From Antedon bifida (lineage: Eukaryota > Echinodermata > Crinoidea > Comatulida > Antedonidae), in contig OY727100.1 of assembly GCA_963402885.1 (NCBI GenBank), positions 21,423,665 to 21,487,664 on the forward strand: a stretch of 64,000 bases of DNA, written 5' to 3'. Each line of letters opens with the position of its first letter. Position 1 is the stretch's first letter. Positions 1 to 11,703 of this stretch are shown piece after piece. The position numbers and the translations under genes are program-made. The notes beneath the pieces were generated by a model. The model ran no database searches. It was not told the DNA's origin and worked only from the letters and a program-made list of their open reading frames with translations.

Positions 1-1720
1 ACATAGTGGCCTACATTATAATACTAGTTTGATAGTTACAAATTAAAAACTAGAATTTAATTCGTCACTTTGACGAATTATAGGTGATCATTTTTATCAT
101 TTTACTGAAATTAATTTTTTTTTTCATGCACGTACGTTAACATACGATCGGAAAATGTTGATGTATGTCATCCTATTATATGCTTATAGTGCTGAGTTGT
201 GCTTATATGCCATATACAATATGTACAGTATATACAGTACTGTATATCTATATACAGTGTAGCATAGGTGAAATTACGGGACACACATGTTCTAATGTTT
301 TGGCATGATGACGTTATCAAACTAAACTTTAAGATGACAATTTCGAAAGATAATTAATTGAGCAAAAAAATATAAGATTTGGAAAAAAATTTGGCACGTA
401 GAAGCGCTGTGCGCGCTCTTTGAATTGTGTATAACTTTGACGAAAAATATGAAAAAACTACTTTTTCACTTCAACTGGCCATATGTTAACGTCACAACAT
501 CCGATAGGCTTAATTTTTATATGAATTAATATCTACATTTCATCAGCTTTCATAATAAATTATAATCATCAAGGTAACCTTCAATTCTGAAGAGCTGTAA
601 GATATTCAAATTTACTGCGAAGGTGAAATTACACGGCCTACGTTATTCAAGTTTTTACGCGTGATGACGTCATTAAAATGAAGATAGTGTCAATTCATGA
701 TAAAGATAATTAATTAAGCAAGCACATACTGAAAGTTGTGCGAAATTCGAGCACACATAACCAAGATGCGCTCTGTTGAATGGGATAATCTACACAAAAA
801 GATAACAAATCCTAATTTTTAAATTCAAGTGGCCATTTGATGACGTCAAAACATTTTGTACGTAAAATGTGTACATGAATTCATATCTACAACTCAATGG
901 CTTCCAGAATAAGTTAAAAAAATCGGGGTCATCTTGCATTCTGAAGAATTATTTTCATTTTAAAAAAGACCTATTTTTCACCATTTTCAGAACTTTTGTA
1001 AAATTAATGTGCGCATTTTGTCATTTTTAACGTGCTCGTATAGCGTTATTTTAAGTCGGAACTGACTCAAATTTGGTGAATGTACTAAGGATGGTGAGTA
1101 GAATGAGATTTGTAAAAAAAATTCATATTTTTTACGCTTTTTAAGTATCGCGCGCGCAAAAACGCATTTTTGCGCAGTAATTTTTTGAAACACGCAAATG
1201 GCCTAATTCATGCTCTAAATTGATCAAAACTTAATTTTGAGGGTTTTAAATTTTTAACGCGCGATATCATGTGATGAAACTACGTGCGCGTGCGTTTTTA
1301 TTTGCTAATATTTTTACCCTTGATCTGAAGTTTACGTGTAGTGAATTTCATTAATATGTGATAATGAATTATGGAGATATGATTGATAATGTGATTTCGC
1401 AAAATGGCGTATAAATGTCGTCACGGATGAGTGATCACGCTGGAAAGCTTATTAGGATTAAGTTGTATTATTTGAAAGATATTCTGAAATTTTTGTAATC
1501 ATTGACATTAAACTTTTTGAGATAATTGTTACACAAAATAGTGTACAGAAACAATAAAAAGAAAAAAAAAAATAAAAAAAATAATAATAAAGATTTTATA
1601 CAATAACAATAGGTGATCATTTTATTCTAAATGATCACCTAATAAAAGAAGCCCTATATATAAAATGAAATAACCCATCTCTTAACAAACAAATAATTTG
1701 ATAGTGTAGCATATATTTAC
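1..1720 (-). other. Intron 6 of CFAP44 (partial), no exon seen
   Basis: This stretch lies downstream of the donor site of CFAP44 coding exon 6, read on the minus strand, so it should be intron sequence. I see no open frame with recognisable protein similarity. It is AT-rich, contains a diverged direct duplication (separate entry) and an A/T-rich simple stretch near 1555-1600. The next CFAP44 exon, which should continue the WD40 domain, is not visible and presumably lies beyond the left edge. Confidence 0.6.
262..955. repeat. Two diverged tandem copies of a ~353 bp unit
   Basis: Landmarks recur in the same order with a spacing of about 353 bp: GTGAAATTAC near 270 and 622, a GATGACGT block near 307 and 663, AAGATAATTAATT near 350 and 703, TGGCCAT followed by an ACGTCA block near 478 and 830, ATGAATT.ATATCTACA near 521 and 874, and ATTCTGAAGA near 583 and 938. 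The copies have diverged greatly between landmarks, so this is an old direct duplication or two copies of an old repeat. Its nature is unknown. Confidence 0.6.
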
Positions 1721-4700
1721 CTGATATGGCCAATACCACTTGTTGTCAGTTGGCCTTCGTTATCTGGAGAAAATGTTACACGGAAAACATCTTGAGAGAA
1801 AGCCTTGGATCGCAACATAATCACCTCATCTGCCCAATTCCACACGGTCAGCATAAAATCTGGACTGCTTCCAACCGAGGCAAGCAGTGACCCCGACGGA
1901 TTGAAATCAATGTGAGCATAGGCCGTCTCTGTCCCCTCTCGTAAAATACGATACAGCTTTAGTGACGGGAACTCATAAATGTTTATATTAGGCATTACTC
2001 CTTTTTCGGCAACAGCGAAATACTTGCCACTTGGGTGAACCTTAAAAAGCATTATACAGATATCAATGATTTTACAAATCCAGAAAACAACAAAATATCT
2101 AAAGTTCTATCTACAATATCAAACTAGTTTGACAAAGACAATTGTGATGTGACTAAATATTATAGTGATATGCCCAAATATGGTAGTGATATGACATCAT
2201 CATGTCTATACAGTATATGGGCACATCACATTTTTGGTCACATAAAGTTTGATAGTGTAGACAGAGCTTTAATAAAAGGTTGTCTGTGTACTCACAGCAA
2301 TGGCACCAATTCCTCCACCACTTGTGCTGCGGATGTACTTCTGTTCATTGGTAGTAATATCCAACAATTGAACCATGTTACCTGCTATGAAGATGATAGT
2401 GTTGGCATCCAACATCAGGAGATTGTGATGTTTCAAACAGTCGTAGCCAAAAGAATGACTAGAGTCGTATTTTAAGGACAATAAGCATAAAAAGTATTCT
2501 CCAAAAATGACTACAGTTTACTGCAGTAACTACATTTTTTACTACATTTAGTTTGTTTCAATGTAGAAGTTTATGAGGCAGTCATGTGTATAATTTCCCA
2601 AAAAGTTAAAAGAGTACACAAAATGTTGTTACTGCAGAAGTTTGGCATGGTTCGTAAAGCTCTGTCTACACTATCACCCTTTATGTGACAACAAAATGTG
2701 ATGGACATGATGATGTCATATCACTACCATATTTGGGCACACCATTTTTGTCAAAACAGTTTGATAGTGTAAACAGAGCTTTACACCTTTAACTATAGCA
2801 TTGTATTACAACAAAAAAACAATCAAAGGATACTGTATTTTAAGCAAATCCAATGGTAGTCCTGAATCTTCAGCAACCTTAGCAGTTGACTGCAGTTCTG
2901 ACGAATCATAGTAAAACTGTGATGGGATTTTATCTTCATCTTGCTCTCTGGCTTCTTCTGGTTCCACAGAGCCTTCATCAACTTGTTGATCATCCTTCTG
3001 AAGATCACCTTCTGTAGCTGCTGCAGTAGAAGCTTCTTCAGCTGAGGGTAATGGCACATTCTCTTGTGCTGGTGGACTCTTTGTTTCTGGAGTAGGTTCT
3101 TCAAAATTAGTTGACTCTTTGATAGGTTCTTGCTGGACTTCTTGAAGTTCTATTGCATCTTCAGCAGAACTATCACTTTTTTGTCCTTTGGAAAATGCGC
3201 CTCCATCGGCTCCATCTGTGCTTTTGTCTTCCTCATTTTTAGCTTCTGTTGCAGATACATTACTCTTTTCTTGCAGTCCATCAGTGTTTTTGTTATCCTC
3301 TTCTGTTGCCGGTACACTCTCTTGTTTTCCATTATCTCCATCTGTGTTTTTGTCTTCCTCTTGTTTACTCTCTGCTACAGGTTCGTGACTCTCCTCTTCT
3401 TGTTGGTCATGTTCCTGGTCTGCAGCTGTAGAATCTTCTGTTTCTTTGTTTGCATTTTTCTCATCATCTGCAGAGTTGTTGACATTTGCTGAGGTGCCAT
3501 CATCCTGATTGGTCTCACTGGTTGTTTCTTCTGCTGCATTGCCCAGGGTATCATTATTGTTATTAGCTTGCTCAGTGGCATCTCCATCATTTGTAACATT
3601 TTCAAGTGACTCTTCTGAAAATGTAAAACAAAAAATCAATAACAATTTAGTTTAAAAAAAACCCTTTTTTTACTATAATCTAGAAATGGAGAAAAACCAC
3701 ATACCTGATGTATTTTTATCTTTGCTTATGTCTTCCTTCTTTGAATTCAAGTCTTCACCATTTGCCTTTTCTGAATCTGTTTGTTTGTCATCATTTTTAG
3801 TATCTTTAGCAGTTTCTGCCAACTCAATTTCTGCCAATTCAGTTTCTGCCAACTGAGTTTCTACCAATTTCATATCATCTACTTTTTCTTCCATAGTTGC
3901 CGAATGGTCTCCATTTTCTATGTGTACATTTTCTGAGTCGCCAGCATCTGGGTTCTTAGTCTTTGATGCTTTGTCAATTTCTAGATTTTCACCAGTGTCT
4001 TCAACATCTGCAGACGTTGCTGGTCCAACAGCAGAAGTTGTATCTAAGACTTGTTCAGATCCTTCTGCATTGGTTCCAGTCTCCATATCACCATTCTCTT
4101 CTGTGTTTTAAACGAAAAATAGAACAGAAAATAATTAACATTTCATTTTTTCTGTCACATTTACGCAGTTTAAGATGTTTCACTGAGAAAAATAGATAAA
4201 AAGGATTTTTGCATTGTGAAAGGAATCAGTTTTGCAACATGAAACAATTGATAAACTATGTGGATGATCTTTTATTTGTCAATGTAACTTTTTTTTTCTA
4301 ACTTTAAAGCTCTGCCTACACTGTCAAACATTATGTGACACAAAAAATAACTACCATATTTAAGCATATCACTACCATATTTGGGCATGTCAAACTAGTT
4401 TGTAAGTGTAGACAGAGCTTAAGTAACTTTAGATAATGACTCAGTATACAGTATGGGATGTAGCAAAGGCGATCCACTTTAATCTCTAAAAAATAATGTT
4501 AAAAAAATGAGTAAAACTAAGTGAACTTGAAAGCAGTTAGTAATATTCAGAAAGGAAACTTGTACCACTTGTACATCATTCAAATTATTACAGTGACGTT
4601 GATATAGTTTATACACACTGTGGTATTAATTAGTAGTCCTAAACTATCAATTAGCACACGTTCATTCATTCGTTCGTTTATTCATTCACCTTATTTCAAA

Positions 4701-6500
4701 TAAGTGCATTATTCAATGTTTAAGAACATATTTTTTGAACTGTGAATTATTGTAATCGTAATCAACACAGATGGTAAGCCTAGTATAACAAAGTTTTACA
4801 ACGTGAGAAAAACAGTTGAATGTTCAAAAAATGTTCACAGAAATTATGAGATGAGATAGTGCCACTTAACCTTGTAATGCAGACAGCTAATTCCCACCCC
4901 GTTATTCTGAAATGATCAAACTTTTAGATATATATTATTACATATGGTGCAAGCTCTGCAATAAATGAAACATGGGTGATGGTGGGTGCTGAGGAGAGGT
5001 GATGTTTCTAAAGAATCATAAATCGTGACATGCAAAATCAGATGTGGTGACAGTCAGCTGATGAGTAATTAATAGATGATTTAAGTAACTCTTGGGATTC
5101 AATCCTCTTACTCAGGTTTCTGTTGTCAGCAGAGAAATCTGGCAGTTTGGCACCAGTAGAGAAAGTTTCTTCAATGTTTTGTGTGTTATTCACAGATGCT
5201 TTGTTTGGATCAGGCAGCTGTTCTTGATTGGTAGGTTCAGTAGAAAGAGCATTACTTTCTTCTTCATATTCTGGTAGAGCATCTCTACCAATACTGGTGT
5301 TGTCACCATCATTGGTCATTCTTTTTATACCATCATCATTATCTCCAACACCTCCATCTAAAACTCCCTCTTGCTGTAATTGAGTTTCCTTACTACTATC
5401 CTTTTCGGAATTAGTACTGGTGTCATTTTTTCGCAAATTAAATTCTCTTAGAGCTTCTGCTTTTAATTTATGTGTTGCATCTTTTAAACTCAATGTCTTT
5501 TTAACAGTTTCTTGGGAAATTTCTAATAAAACAAGTGAATGTGCAAAATGTGGAATAATAAGAGAAACATACAGTAGGCCTACTATTCAAATTATGTAAG
5601 CTAGTGTAGCGGGGGGTTGTATGAAAAAAAATACCAGCACAGATCAGATTAGACTGTTTAAATGCTTTTTTAGAACATTTCTTTGATTTTGTAAATGCAA
5701 ACGAAAAAAAAAAAAACCAGGGCTATGTTGCTATCTTCTTAGACATACTGTAACTTATTATAGCCTAGGCTAGTATTATTATGCTTAGGCTAGCTAGGCG
5801 GCTAGGCCTAGTAGGGCCCAGCCCAGGCAACAAACTAACATAATTTAAACAATACGGTATATTATAAAGTATCGTAAGCCTAAAATAAATAATCATCTTA
5901 CTTAGGCCTAATAGTACCTATATTATTAATTAGTCCTAGGCTAGTACTAGGCTATAGGCCTAGGCCTACTACTAGTCTAGGCCTAGATAAATTACAATAA
6001 GCTTAAAAATAAAGTTTAAAAAAATCGAAAATGCATAAAAAAAGAATGAATATAATGAAAGAATTGAAGGTTAGCCTACTAGGCCCTCTAGGCCTACTAC
6101 CTACCTAGTACTAGCTAGCCTAGCTTTCTAGCCGACACCCCTGCTAGAGCTAGGCTAGCTTTATTATTATATAGGAGTAGGCCTAGGCATAGGCCATCCC
6201 CCATGATGATGGGGAGGATGAAGGGAGGCATGTTGTTTGGCTAGGCCTATCTTTTTTAGTATATAGGCCTAGGCCTAGGCTAGGCCTATTGTCTATTGAC
6301 AGCATAGCCATAGGCTAGGCCTAAATTATATTAGGCCTAGCCTAAGTAGCCTAGGCCTATAAATAACTATTTTATACCAGTTATACGCTACTAATGTCGG
6401 CACTAATGCATCACGGTTATTTTACAAATGTATTAATATAGGCCTATTTAAATTAAGAAATCAACAAACCGTTTTCTTCGTGTTTACCACGTTCGGCCAT
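1721..6500 (-). CDS. CFAP44: CFAP44 (WDR52-like) cilia and flagella protein, 5' six coding exons
   Basis: CFAP44 is a WD40-repeat protein of motile cilia axonemes, part of the tether/tether-head complex at the base of inner dynein arm f. Coding exons on the minus strand (my splice model, phases consistent throughout): 6500-6470, 5522-5112, 4100-3705, 3614-2834, 2458-2296, 2040-1721; the gene continues past the window. The start ATG at 6500 has an A at -3 and opens [10 protein letters not shown]. Exons 2-4 encode about 530 residues of low-complexity acidic sequence rich in E, D, N, T and Q, with short repeats ([12 protein letters not shown]; [14 protein letters not shown]). Exons 5-6 carry the conserved part: [64 protein letters not shown] and TTSGIGHIR, which I recognise from animal CFAP44. 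The long acidic N-terminus is characteristic but poorly conserved. Introns hold MITEs. Family assignment is sure; the exact ends of acidic exons are less so. Confidence 0.92.
2101..2270. repeat. MITE family 1 copy inside CFAP44 intron 5
   Basis: Family 1 has terminal inverted repeats close to AAGCTCTGTCTACACTATCA at one end and its complement at the other, flanked by TA, with internal motifs CCAAATATGGTAGTGATATG and ATGACATCATCATG. This copy fills most of the 255 bp intron between exons 5 and 6 and ends about 25 bp from the exon 5 donor. TA flanks and short TIRs suggest mobilisation by a Tc1/mariner-type transposase; that is inference. Confidence 0.75.
2657..2781. repeat. MITE family 1 copy in CFAP44 intron 4
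   Basis: Both terminal inverted repeats are present (AAGCTCTGTCTACACTATCA at the left, GATAGTGTAAACAGAGCTT at the right), bounded by TA on each side. The internal sequence carries the family's ATGATGTCATATCACTACCA block. Confidence 0.8.
4307..4420. repeat. MITE family 1 copy in CFAP44 intron 2
   Basis: Terminal repeats AAGCTCTGCCTACACTGTCA and GTGTAGACAGAGCTT flank the characteristic CATATCACTACCATATTTGG. The copy is shorter than the family's long form and lies in the intron between CFAP44 exons 2 and 3 (4101-5111). The rest of that intron shows no exon. Confidence 0.75.
5740..6400. repeat. AGGCCTA-rich palindromic simple sequence in CFAP44 intron 1
   Basis: The hexamer core AGGCCT and overlapping TAGGCCTA and CTAGGC words recur dozens of times on both strands across this part of intron 1 (5523-6469). 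The word is self-complementary, so no strand can be assigned. Dense TAGGCCTA tracts of this kind are familiar from echinoderm introns and support the taxon guess only weakly. Confidence 0.7.
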
Positions 6501-7421
6501 TTTGCCAGTCTGTTGCTAAGTCGCAACTGCGCAATCGCGAAGTAATTGCGCCCTCATCGTATAACGACTTTGAACTAACTTTTAGAGGATCGGAGGATCA
6601 GGAACAATAATAATAATGTTTGTTTAGGCCTACAGTAAATATATCCTTACTTGTAGCCTATATTTACCGAAAACAAATTCAAGATAAAATATTTGGAAGT
6701 ATTTGTATTAATAATTGATGCTTCAAATAGCAAATAATGAAATAAATCTATAACTATCTGGTCGTCAATAATTGATACAGTAGGCCTTGCCTTGGCCAAG
6801 TTTTAATAATCTAACCATGGAGGTATACCTCCATGATATATATACATATAACTGTATTCATTCACGAGACTGATGTGCAGTACAACTTGTTCAATCAATA
6901 TTGATTGTTTTTACACAAGATCTAACTATTCATTTGAAATGTGCAATTAATTTTCAAACACTTTAACAGATGTCTGTTAATTGTCCTTTGGAGCGATCCT
7001 CGTACGTCATCATAGCGTGGAATTATTACATTTTGAAAACCTACTGAATTTTGATTAGCCCTAAATATTTTCCGAAAATGCTGGTACCGGTACCGAGTGT
7101 CCATTTTCGTTTGGCCATGAATTTAATGAGGATTTCGGATCATATTAATTTTCATATTATTAACTGTATTAGGATACAACTCATTTGTCGATTAGCTATG
7201 TCAAAAGCTAAATTAAGCCACCCTCATCTACATCATTATCATCCCCCCCCCCCCCCCCCCACACCATTTTCGATCACTCGCACAAACACCCACTCCATCC
7301 TTGAATGCTCATCAAATGCCAATCTGCCACGCGATATTACTATTTGGAATCCGTAGGTTGATTGTCTGTAAGAGCCTACGTAACAACCAAACATAATAAT
7401 GGTAGAGTCCATGAGAGGGCA
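6501..7421. other. Divergent intergenic region between CFAP44 and Gal3ST copy A
   Basis: This 0.9 kb gap separates the CFAP44 start codon (minus strand) from the promoter of the plus-strand sulfotransferase. It should hold the CFAP44 promoter just upstream of 6500; no clear TATA box is seen there. A run of about 18 C residues lies near 7240-7260. The open frames here have no recognisable similarity and I do not call them. Confidence 0.5.
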
Positions 7422-7422
7422 A

Positions 7423-7430
7423 TATATAAG
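7423..7430 (+). promoter_or_regulatory. Candidate TATA box of Gal3ST copy A
   Basis: TATATAAG lies about 92 bp upstream of the first ATG of Gal3ST copy A (7522). A TATA box here would place transcription start near 7455, giving a 5' UTR of about 65 bases. Position and sequence fit, but no expression evidence is available. Confidence 0.5.
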
Positions 7431-7521
7431 CAGTGTACAGAGCTGTGCAAACACTTGATAGTTTATTAAATTTAGGCCTATCACTTAAAATTCATCGTTT
7501 AATTTTTCAAGGAGTATAAAG

Positions 7522-9261
7522 ATGTATATTCGAAAGTTCAAATTTCTACTGATTGCTGTATTACTTTTAGGGAGTGTGATCGCGATACATCATTTTAGAA
7601 ACTTGTCATCAATTGCCCTAAAAGACGTTTACACAAATTCAAGGTAAGTTTATAAAGGGTCCAAAAAATAATTCCAAATTATTATACTCTACAGTTACTG
7701 AAGTATATTATTGTGTTTACACACTCTTTAAAACTTTGCTGTTTATGCAATATTTAGCACTGAAGCCCATTTTTTAGATGAACATCACATTGTTATTGCA
7801 AAGACTGATTTGAAACAAGCTAAAATCATGCGTTATTGCAGTAAAAAATTGTAGTTACTGCAGTAGACTAGTTTTGACATGATACACAATAATAATAAAT
7901 GGGGCTTGTAGTGCATAAAGTCTGTTTAACAAGACATAAAAAGCGGGAAAAAAAGAGTTAGAAAGATGAGTTTTCAGAGGAGTCTTAAAAAAAACGATTG
8001 AAGTAGCCTGAAGGATAGATGATAACTAAACTGTTCCAAAGACTACTTAACATAATAGCATAAGAATTCATGTTCATTTTAATGTAAAAGGTAACATTTA
8101 CGTCCAACTCATGAACCACGGCTAGAAATTATTTTTTTAATATTATAGTAATCAATTTTGTTAATTATATATTACAATAGCTTGTGCTGTGTCGATGCCA
8201 AATCGGATCGGAGAACGCATAGTAGGCCTACGGGAAGTGAAGAAAAACATAGTGATTCTACTACTACTAAACCACCTAAGATTGCATGCAAGCCGCACCA
8301 GCATATTGTCTTCTTGAAGACCCACAAAACTGGAAGTTCCACAATCACCTCAATCCTGCAGAGATATGGATTTTTACGAAATTTAACTTTTGCAACACCT
8401 AAACGGGGACATGTAATTAGCAGCACGTACTTTAACAGAAAGCAGGTACTTCCAGGCACTTACGACTTACTGGTGAACCATGTAAGGTACAACCGAACAG
8501 AGATGGAAGCCGTGATGAAACCAGATACTAAATACATAACAATTATTAGAGATCCTTCTACGCAATTGGAGTCTGTCTTTGGATACTTTCAGCTTTTTAA
8601 TCCGTTGCATCTACAAAATGAACAGAATCCATATCGAACATTCATGTCCAAACCACAATATTTTCTCGATCGATATCCAAAATTTCGACAGAGATCTTAT
8701 TTACGAAATCCTCTTCTGTATGATTTTGGACTTGATCACGTTCAACAATTGAACCAAACATTGTTAAACGAAACGATAAGAAAAATAGAAAAGGAATTTG
8801 ATCTTATAATGTTGCAAGAGTACTTCAATGAGTCTTTATTACTGTTAAAGAAGCTTTTCTGTTGGGAATGGGATGATATATTATATATTGCAAAAGGAAC
8901 AAGAACTACAAAGTTAAGGTACAACGTTTCAGATAAAATTCGCGAAGTTTCCAGAAAATGGTGCGCCTCAGATGCCCAACTATATGACCATTTCAAACTT
9001 ATATTTTTAGAAAAAGTTACAAATTACGGTCCAGATTTGGAAAAGGATTTGAAGATTTTAGAATTTAAATTGAATCAAACAATGTATGAATGTACTCTAC
9101 CAGACAAAGCACCTAAAGTAAGAAATAGAGCGTATCAGCCTATTGCAAACAGTAGCAATAATAATTCGTTTTGCCAGTACATGTTGAAATCAGATCAAGC
9201 ATTTACGACAATAATACGAAATAGTCCTAAACAAAATACAAGTTTGATGATAAACGTTTAA
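7522..9261 (+). CDS. Galactose 3-O-sulfotransferase-like enzyme, copy A (two exons)
   Basis: Type II Golgi sulfotransferase of the Gal3ST/cerebroside sulfotransferase family, expected to transfer sulfate from PAPS to the 3-OH of galactose on glycolipids or glycans. Exon 1 is 7522-7643 and ends at AG|GTAAGT; exon 2 is 8181-9261 after an ATTACAATAG acceptor; both junctions are phase 2 and the product is 400 residues. Exon 1 encodes a basic start (MYIRKFK) followed by the signal anchor FLLIAVLLLGSVIAI, residues about 8-22. The 5'-phosphosulfate loop is LKTHKTGSST (about 86-95) and the 3'-phosphate-binding segment is TIIRDPSTQLESVFGYF (about 161-177). Several N-glycosylation sequons (NLT, NRT, NQT, NET, NES, NVS) fit a luminal enzyme. 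The 7644-8180 intron contains no other gene. Acceptor specificity cannot be read from sequence. Confidence 0.92.
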
Positions 9262-9410
9262 ATAACACAAGTGAAAATATGAAATTCTTTTTTAAGTTAA
9301 AAAAATATTTTTCGTCATAATGTCATTAACGGTATATTGAAGTAGACATCAATAACGATCGACCAGTTGGTAGCCCATTACTTATTAAATATTTTATTGA
9401 TTATAATGTT

Positions 9411-9502
9411 TACTCTATCTACACTGTCAATCTAGTTTGACAAAATGTGTCCAAATATGGTAGTGATATGACGTCATCGTCTCCATATGGGCAAATCAAA
9501 AC
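9411..9502. repeat. Partial MITE family 1 copy
   Basis: It starts with a degenerate terminal repeat (ACTCTATCTACACTGTCAA) followed by TCTAGTTTGACAAAATGTG and the internal CCAAATATGGTAGTGATATG block. The second terminal repeat is missing. It lies at the point where the two direct-duplication units part company. Confidence 0.65.
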
Positions 9503-9859
9503 GATTGATGGATAATTATATGGACATGTTTTGCTAATATTAACATTAATTCACTGATTTGTTTGTTAGCACGATAGCGACTACAATTTTCAAGTTATCA
9601 TTCTCTTTTCGGTGTAAAAGGTATATACTTACAGAACATGCTTATTGAAATTCAAGAAAATCGGTTCATTAATAACTTTAAAAAAAGGAGAAAAACTTAA
9701 CTTCTTACCTGTATCTATCATACGAGATATTAAATAGCATGCTCTCTGTAGGCCTATTGTTTTGTAATGGACATTATAATATGTTTTGACATGAACGCGG
9801 TAGCTATACAATCGGCACACGTCGTTCAAGATACTCCTCGGCCATTTTCTGGTGGTAGA

Positions 9860-10168
9860 TATGGCGGGCCAAACTGTCATTTAATCAATAACAAGATATC
9901 TTAGTTTTCAATAGAGATATCTCTATTAAAAACTACGATATCTTAGTTTTTAATAGAGATATCTTAGTTTTAAATAGAGATATCTTAGTTTTAAATAGAG
10001 ATATCTTAGTTTTAAATAGAGATATCCTAGTTTTAAATAGAGATATCTTAGTTTTAAATAGAGAAATATCTTTCAATAAAGATATCTTAGTTTTAAATAG
10101 AGATATCTTAGTTTTTAATAGAGATATCTTTGTTTAATGATTATTAAATGACAGTTTGGCACGCCATA
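9860..10168. repeat. Inverted-repeat-flanked 21 bp minisatellite element
   Basis: Left arm ATGGCGGGCCAAACTGTCAT (from 9860) and right arm ending at 10168 (reverse complement begins ATGGCGTGCCAAACTGTCAT) are about 30 bp inverted repeats. Between them are about ten copies of a 21 bp unit of the form AGATATCTTAGTTTTAAATAG, some degenerate. Organisation as terminal inverted repeats around a tandem array resembles non-autonomous elements of bivalves (pearl/CvE type), but membership is inference. Confidence 0.7.
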
Positions 10169-11295
10169 GGTAGAACAAGTCTTCTCTGATTAGGACTTAA
10201 AGGTGGAGGTCAAGTGTACACATCTTTCATGAGAGTAGGGAGTTACTGGTCCATTCAGTCCCTGTTGTTGTATAGAGACGAACAGGCACCGTTTGGTGGC
10301 AGCATTCGACACGAAGGGACACTTTAGGGGAGTAGAAAGTGGTATGTGTTGTCCACACATGTGCGCATTTCAGGCCAATAGGCTATCAAGTAGTAATTTC
10401 TCTCTCTCCGCATAATTTTTTCCCTCATATATTTTGCCACTTTCATTTAAATTATTTATTATTCACTAAAATACCATAATTAAAAACATTAAAATCCATA
10501 TATTTATTGAAAATACATTTTCCCTGTGTGCGATTCCTGATTCCTTCCTGAGCGTATACTCGCACAACCGTCTCATCCCTTATTCTTAGAATACGGATTT
10601 CTCCCATCATTAGTCCGTATTAGATCTCTTTACACTCGAACTGGCAGAAGATATAGAAAGTCATTTATTCCGAACTCCATAACTATATATAACAGTAAAA
10701 CATCTAGATTAGTATTACTATAAATGTGTCTTACCGTATTGTAAGCATGACAATTAGTTATTGGAATCTCTCTGTATGCTCTTTGTATCTTTTGATGTAT
10801 TTTTTATAGTTTTAAAAGCCTTGTCTGTGTACAAACTTCACATTTTAAATATTTTATATATTTGAAAATAAATGCTGTGCAAGCAGCGCATTCATTCTTA
10901 TTCATAAATAATACCATTAATTTATTCACTAAAATATCCTAAATATAATTACTCATAGAAATAATACCCTCATTAATATTCATGAATTAAATAATTTATT
11001 AATTTATTCATAAACAATATAATTTTGATTATTTATTATTCAATAAATTTTTTTTTTTATTATTTCCATTCACAATTTCATACATTCACATAAATAATCA
11101 TAGTACAAAATAAAATTAGAAAAAATGTTCGAGTACGGTATCAGGAGCGAAAGATGCATCAATTGACAATTGTTGAATTCAGTATTTCTTGTATTTATTT
11201 TCTAAAGAAATAATATGATGTAATGTCTAAAAAAAAAGGGTCCACTTTGGCATTTTTGTCGGAATGGTTATTCTGGCAGTTTCATTGGCATGTAA

Positions 11296-11460
11296 TTATT
11301 ATTATTTATTCAGGCAAAAGATACATTTTACAAAATATGATACAAATCAACAAATTAAACAAACACGACGCAAGAAAAAAATATAAAATCATAGTCACTA
11401 GCTGCCATGAAAGCACAAAAGCAGCCTAAGCCACTGTCACCAATTAGGTGTGTGCCTCCA
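11296..11460. mobile_element. Insertion in duplication unit 1, probable retroelement 3' end
   Basis: The flanks resemble the paralogous position near 13412, where the sequence runs on without this segment. The insert begins with an ATTATTATTATTTATTCAGG tract, suggesting a 3' tail of a minus-strand retroelement. No coding sequence is recognisable. Confidence 0.45.
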
Positions 11461-11478
11461 ACCAGTGACTAGTAATGA

Positions 11479-11594
11479 ACTATCAAAAAAATGTGATGTG
11501 CCCATATATGGACATGATGTCATATTACTAGCATATTTGGGTATATCACCACCATATCTGGGCACAACTAGTTTGATAGTGTAGACAGAGCTTT
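11479..11594. repeat. MITE family 1 copy at the end of duplication unit 1
   Basis: The right terminal repeat is intact (TTTGATAGTGTAGACAGAGC) and is followed by TTTA. The internal ATGTGATGTGCCCATATATG and GGTATATCACCACCATAT blocks match the copy at 13425-13540, so this MITE was duplicated together with the segment. The left terminal repeat is reduced to CTATCAAAAAA. Confidence 0.7.
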
Positions 11595-11660
11595 AGAAAC
11601 TGCGAATCTTATAAATATTTGCTAATGTGCAGTTTTGACGAGTTTTCGATTTTGTTGTTG

Positions 11661-11703
11661 ACTACACTCGATTTTACATTTTGTTTATTTCGTACTATTG
11701 AAG
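11661..11703 (-). other. Inverted fragment of a C-type Gal3ST 3' end at a fold-back junction
   Basis: Read on the minus strand, this 43 bp stretch matches the 3' coding part of Gal3ST copy C (around 15614-15653), including CTTCAATAGTACGAAATAAA and AAAATGTAAAATCGAGT. It abuts directly at 11704 with plus-strand A-type sequence. Two paralogues are thus joined head to head in opposite orientation. Confidence 0.7.

Larger units (their letters stand above)
8692..11594 (+). repeat. Direct segmental duplication, unit 1 (3' half of Gal3ST A plus downstream DNA)
   Basis: From within exon 2 of copy A onward the sequence matches 11704-13540 in the same orientation. Shared blocks include the C-terminal coding part, the 3' flank (for example GACCAGTTGGTAGCCCATTA), the GGGAGTTACTGGTCCATTCA block and an AT-rich stretch ending in a family 1 MITE. 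Unit 1 additionally contains a roughly 770 bp segment (about 9420-10190, with a MITE fragment and a tandem-repeat element) and an insertion at about 11296-11460, both absent from unit 2. Confidence 0.85.

Noticed and set aside
3130..3492. Cysteine/phenylalanine-rich plus-strand frame of 120 residues
   Set aside because: It is the antisense shadow of CFAP44 exon 4, whose GAA/GAT-rich codons give TTC/CTT on the other strand.
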